A DNA stretch of 21,350 nucleotides, taken from contig CALCHY010000071.1 in NCBI GenBank assembly GCA_937907415.1, forward strand, positions 1-21,350. The letters are read 5' to 3'. The first letter of the stretch is position 1. Each line of letters begins with the position of its first letter. The DNA is from an uncultured Trueperaceae bacterium. GTDB taxonomy: Bacteria; Deinococcota; Deinococci; Deinococcales; Trueperaceae. A program made the position numbers and the translations under genes. Of this stretch, positions 20,258 to 21,350 are shown piece after piece. Below the pieces are notes generated by a model. The model saw nothing but the letters and a program-made list of their open reading frames with translations. It was not told the DNA's origin and made no database searches.

Positions 20258-20628
20258 GGGGTTCCCCCGCTCTGCGGCGCTCCATGGGGTGTGCGTTTGA
20301 GGGTCTGCTCGATTGCCGGCCAGTCGTCTGGTGTCCAGTGGTGCCAGTTGGCTCCCGCAGCTTGGAGGGCGTCGCGCCAGGCCACCTGGTCGGGGGCGAG
20401 CCTGTTGCCGTTGACCTTGAGCTCGACGAACAGCACCGTCTCGCGGGTGAGCACCAAATCCGGGAAGCCCTTACCGTCACCCGCGACCGCCGTGCGCCAC
20501 TGGCCTTGGCTGTTCTGCGCCGGCCGGAAGTGCGCCGTCCGCCACCCGCACAACTTCGCGAGCTGCAGGACCTGTCTCTGGAACTGCGCCTCGGAGACTT
20601 TCGGACGGCCAGGAGACTTCGCCGTCAC
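20254..20628 (-). CDS. VRR-NUC domain nuclease
   Basis: 124 aa from a GTG at 20628 that overlaps the terminase small-subunit stop (GTGA). The whole protein is one PD-(D/E)xK domain of VRR-NUC type: helix with Glu13 (SEAQFQRQVLQLAKLCGW), His33, GFPDLVL with Asp57, FVELKV with Glu69 and Lys71, then QVAWRDAL (Gln81) and a terminal helix. All expected active-site residues are present, so it should be an active DNA endonuclease, possibly on branched DNA. Such stand-alone genes occur in many phages. Position between terS and terL suggests work in DNA packaging or on replicated concatemers. Confidence 0.87.
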   Translation of the reverse strand: MTAKSPGRPKVSEAQFQRQVLQLAKLCGWRTAHFRPAQNSQGQWRTAVAGDGKGFPDLVLTRETVLFVELKVNGNRLAPDQVAWRDALQAAGANWHHWTPDDWPAIEQTLKRTPHGAPQSGGTP

Positions 20629-21137
20629 GACGGCTGCACCTCCACCGTGGACTCCTCCAGCTCCGCATCGCGGCCGTTGCCGGGCAGGTAGATCTGCGGC
20701 ACTCCATCCAGCAACGGCGCGCCGCCGGGGCCGGAGAGCTCCGTGCTAGTCCGGTCCTTGTAACGCTCCGGCCTGTGCCCCTTCAGGAGCGTGACCATCA
20801 GCGTGTCCGAGTACCGGCGGACCACCCCGACCTCCTCGCCCCGCTGGAACACGGGTTCGTCCCAGCCCTCGTGCGCTCGCCGCCACGCCTCCGCCTCCAG
20901 GCTGTCTACGGCCACATCCACAGCCGCATCCCAAGCCGCAGCGAAACGCGAATCGGCCTCGCGCCACCGGTACGGCGTCCCGCGATCCACACCCGCCGCG
21001 GCCGCCGCCGCGCTGACGTTCGCTCGGTCCTCGAGCTCGGCGAGGAAGAGCTGCTTGCGCTTCGCGAGGGTGAGGCTCCGCGCGCGTGAGCGTGTCGCAG
21101 TTGTGGCGGGGGCGGCGGGCTTCTTGGGTTTAGGCAC
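20625..21137 (-). CDS. Putative terminase small subunit
   Basis: 170 aa from a GTG at 21137 with a perfect AAAGGAGG 6 nt upstream; its start overlaps the end of the preceding gene by 8 nt. The N-terminal 20 residues are Lys/Arg/Ala/Thr-rich and disordered. Residues 25-62 have a helix-turn-helix arrangement (KRKQLFLAELEDRANVSAAA, GVDRGTPYRWREAD) of the kind in phage small terminases and homeodomain-like DNA-binding proteins. Next come helices FAAAWDAAVDVAVDSLEAEA and a segment DTLMVTLLKGHRPERYKDR, also typical for the family. It would recognise the packaging site and recruit terL. A general HTH protein is the alternative, but place and form favour terS. Confidence 0.8.
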   Translation of the reverse strand: MPKPKKPAAPATTATRSRARSLTLAKRKQLFLAELEDRANVSAAAAAAGVDRGTPYRWREADSRFAAAWDAAVDVAVDSLEAEAWRRAHEGWDEPVFQRGEEVGVVRRYSDTLMVTLLKGHRPERYKDRTSTELSGPGGAPLLDGVPQIYLPGNGRDAELEESTVEVQPS

Positions 21138-21315
21138 TTGGTTCCTCCTTTCGGTTTACACCGTCCCAGACGCGTTGCTCCATCTCGGCTTGGCGTCGAC
21201 TGACGGGGTCCAAGTGCGCGTCTCCCCTGGCGGCGGCCTGCGCGAGGGCGGCGGCGAAGAACCCGATTGGCGCGCCGATCCACGCGCCGACGAGAACCCA
21301 CAGGAAGGGCGTCAT
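21130..21315 (-). CDS. Small single-pass membrane protein
   Basis: 61 aa; ATG 21315 overlaps the previous gene's TGA (ATGA). Residues about 4-28 (FLWVLVGAWIGAPIGFFAAAL) form one strong membrane helix with small-residue packing motifs. The remainder is charged and soluble (RRQAEMEQRVWDG) and probably cytoplasmic. The gene overlaps the start of the small terminase gene by 8 nt, so it belongs to the same operon. I do not recognise the family; short membrane proteins upstream of terS are common and mostly unstudied. Confidence 0.6.
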   Translation of the reverse strand: MTPFLWVLVGAWIGAPIGFFAAALAQAAARGDAHLDPVSRRQAEMEQRVWDGVNRKEEPSA

Positions 21316-21350
21316 GCGTACCGCCGTTCGCTCGCGTAATCCTCGAACGT
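21312..21350 (-). CDS. 3' end of an upstream gene (partial)
   Basis: Thirteen codons are visible before the window edge, reading TFEDYASERRYA and a TGA that overlaps the next gene's ATG as ATGA. The frame is open to the edge. Only the junction style supports it as a gene; its product cannot be judged. Confidence 0.45.
   Translation of the reverse strand, partial: TFEDYASERRYA

Overview
The window is a GC-rich stretch of a tailed-phage genome (phage or prophage) with almost every gene on the minus strand, so the late operon is read from high to low coordinates. The order is the standard one for a siphovirus: packaging, head, neck, tail, fibres, lysis. No integrase, repressor, replication gene, tRNA, CRISPR or attachment site is visible, so lysogeny cannot be shown here. 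The host is not certain. Heavy GTG start use, a host-like lipoprotein and a TAnnnT box 7 nt before an ATG (the leaderless promoter style known from Deinococcus) make a Deinococcus-group host plausible, but this is inference.

Packaging (21350 to about 17540, minus): the end of an unknown gene, a one-helix membrane protein, a terminase small subunit, a VRR-NUC nuclease, a small Cys/His zinc-binding protein, a 67-aa helical protein, a possible 21-aa microprotein and a 200-aa unknown protein. An intrinsic terminator and a gap of about 180 nt then precede the terminase large subunit. Head (17533 to 13040): portal, Mu gpF-like minor head protein, a 64-aa Cys/His protein, a terminator-like double hairpin, scaffold, P22-type major capsid protein and a 67-aa Pro/Lys-rich protein. 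Neck (13024 to 11552): four short genes joined by 4-nt start/stop overlaps, in the places of the connector, stopper, HK97 gp10-like and tail-terminator proteins.

Tail (11541 to 2098): major tail protein, a 79-aa protein, the tail-assembly chaperone pair with a clear -1 frameshift signal (C CCA AAG plus a stem-loop), a 1068-aa tape measure, a short protein in the distal-tail place, an 811-aa tail-tip protein with a Cys-rich N-terminus, and two fibre or adhesin genes. Lysis (1373 to 1): an NlpC/P60-like endolysin whose start lies 24 nt after a terminator hairpin, a structured 328-nt non-coding gap, a holin behind a cluster of 10-bp repeats, and the start of a secreted protein that runs off the window.

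Two genes break the pattern by lying on the plus strand inside the late operon: a 205-aa lipoprotein (1468-2085) between fibres and endolysin, and a 70-aa two-helix membrane protein (9619-9831) between tape measure and chaperone. Both have the layout of independently transcribed moron genes with membrane products, and they are the best candidates here for an undescribed function such as superinfection exclusion or lysogenic conversion.
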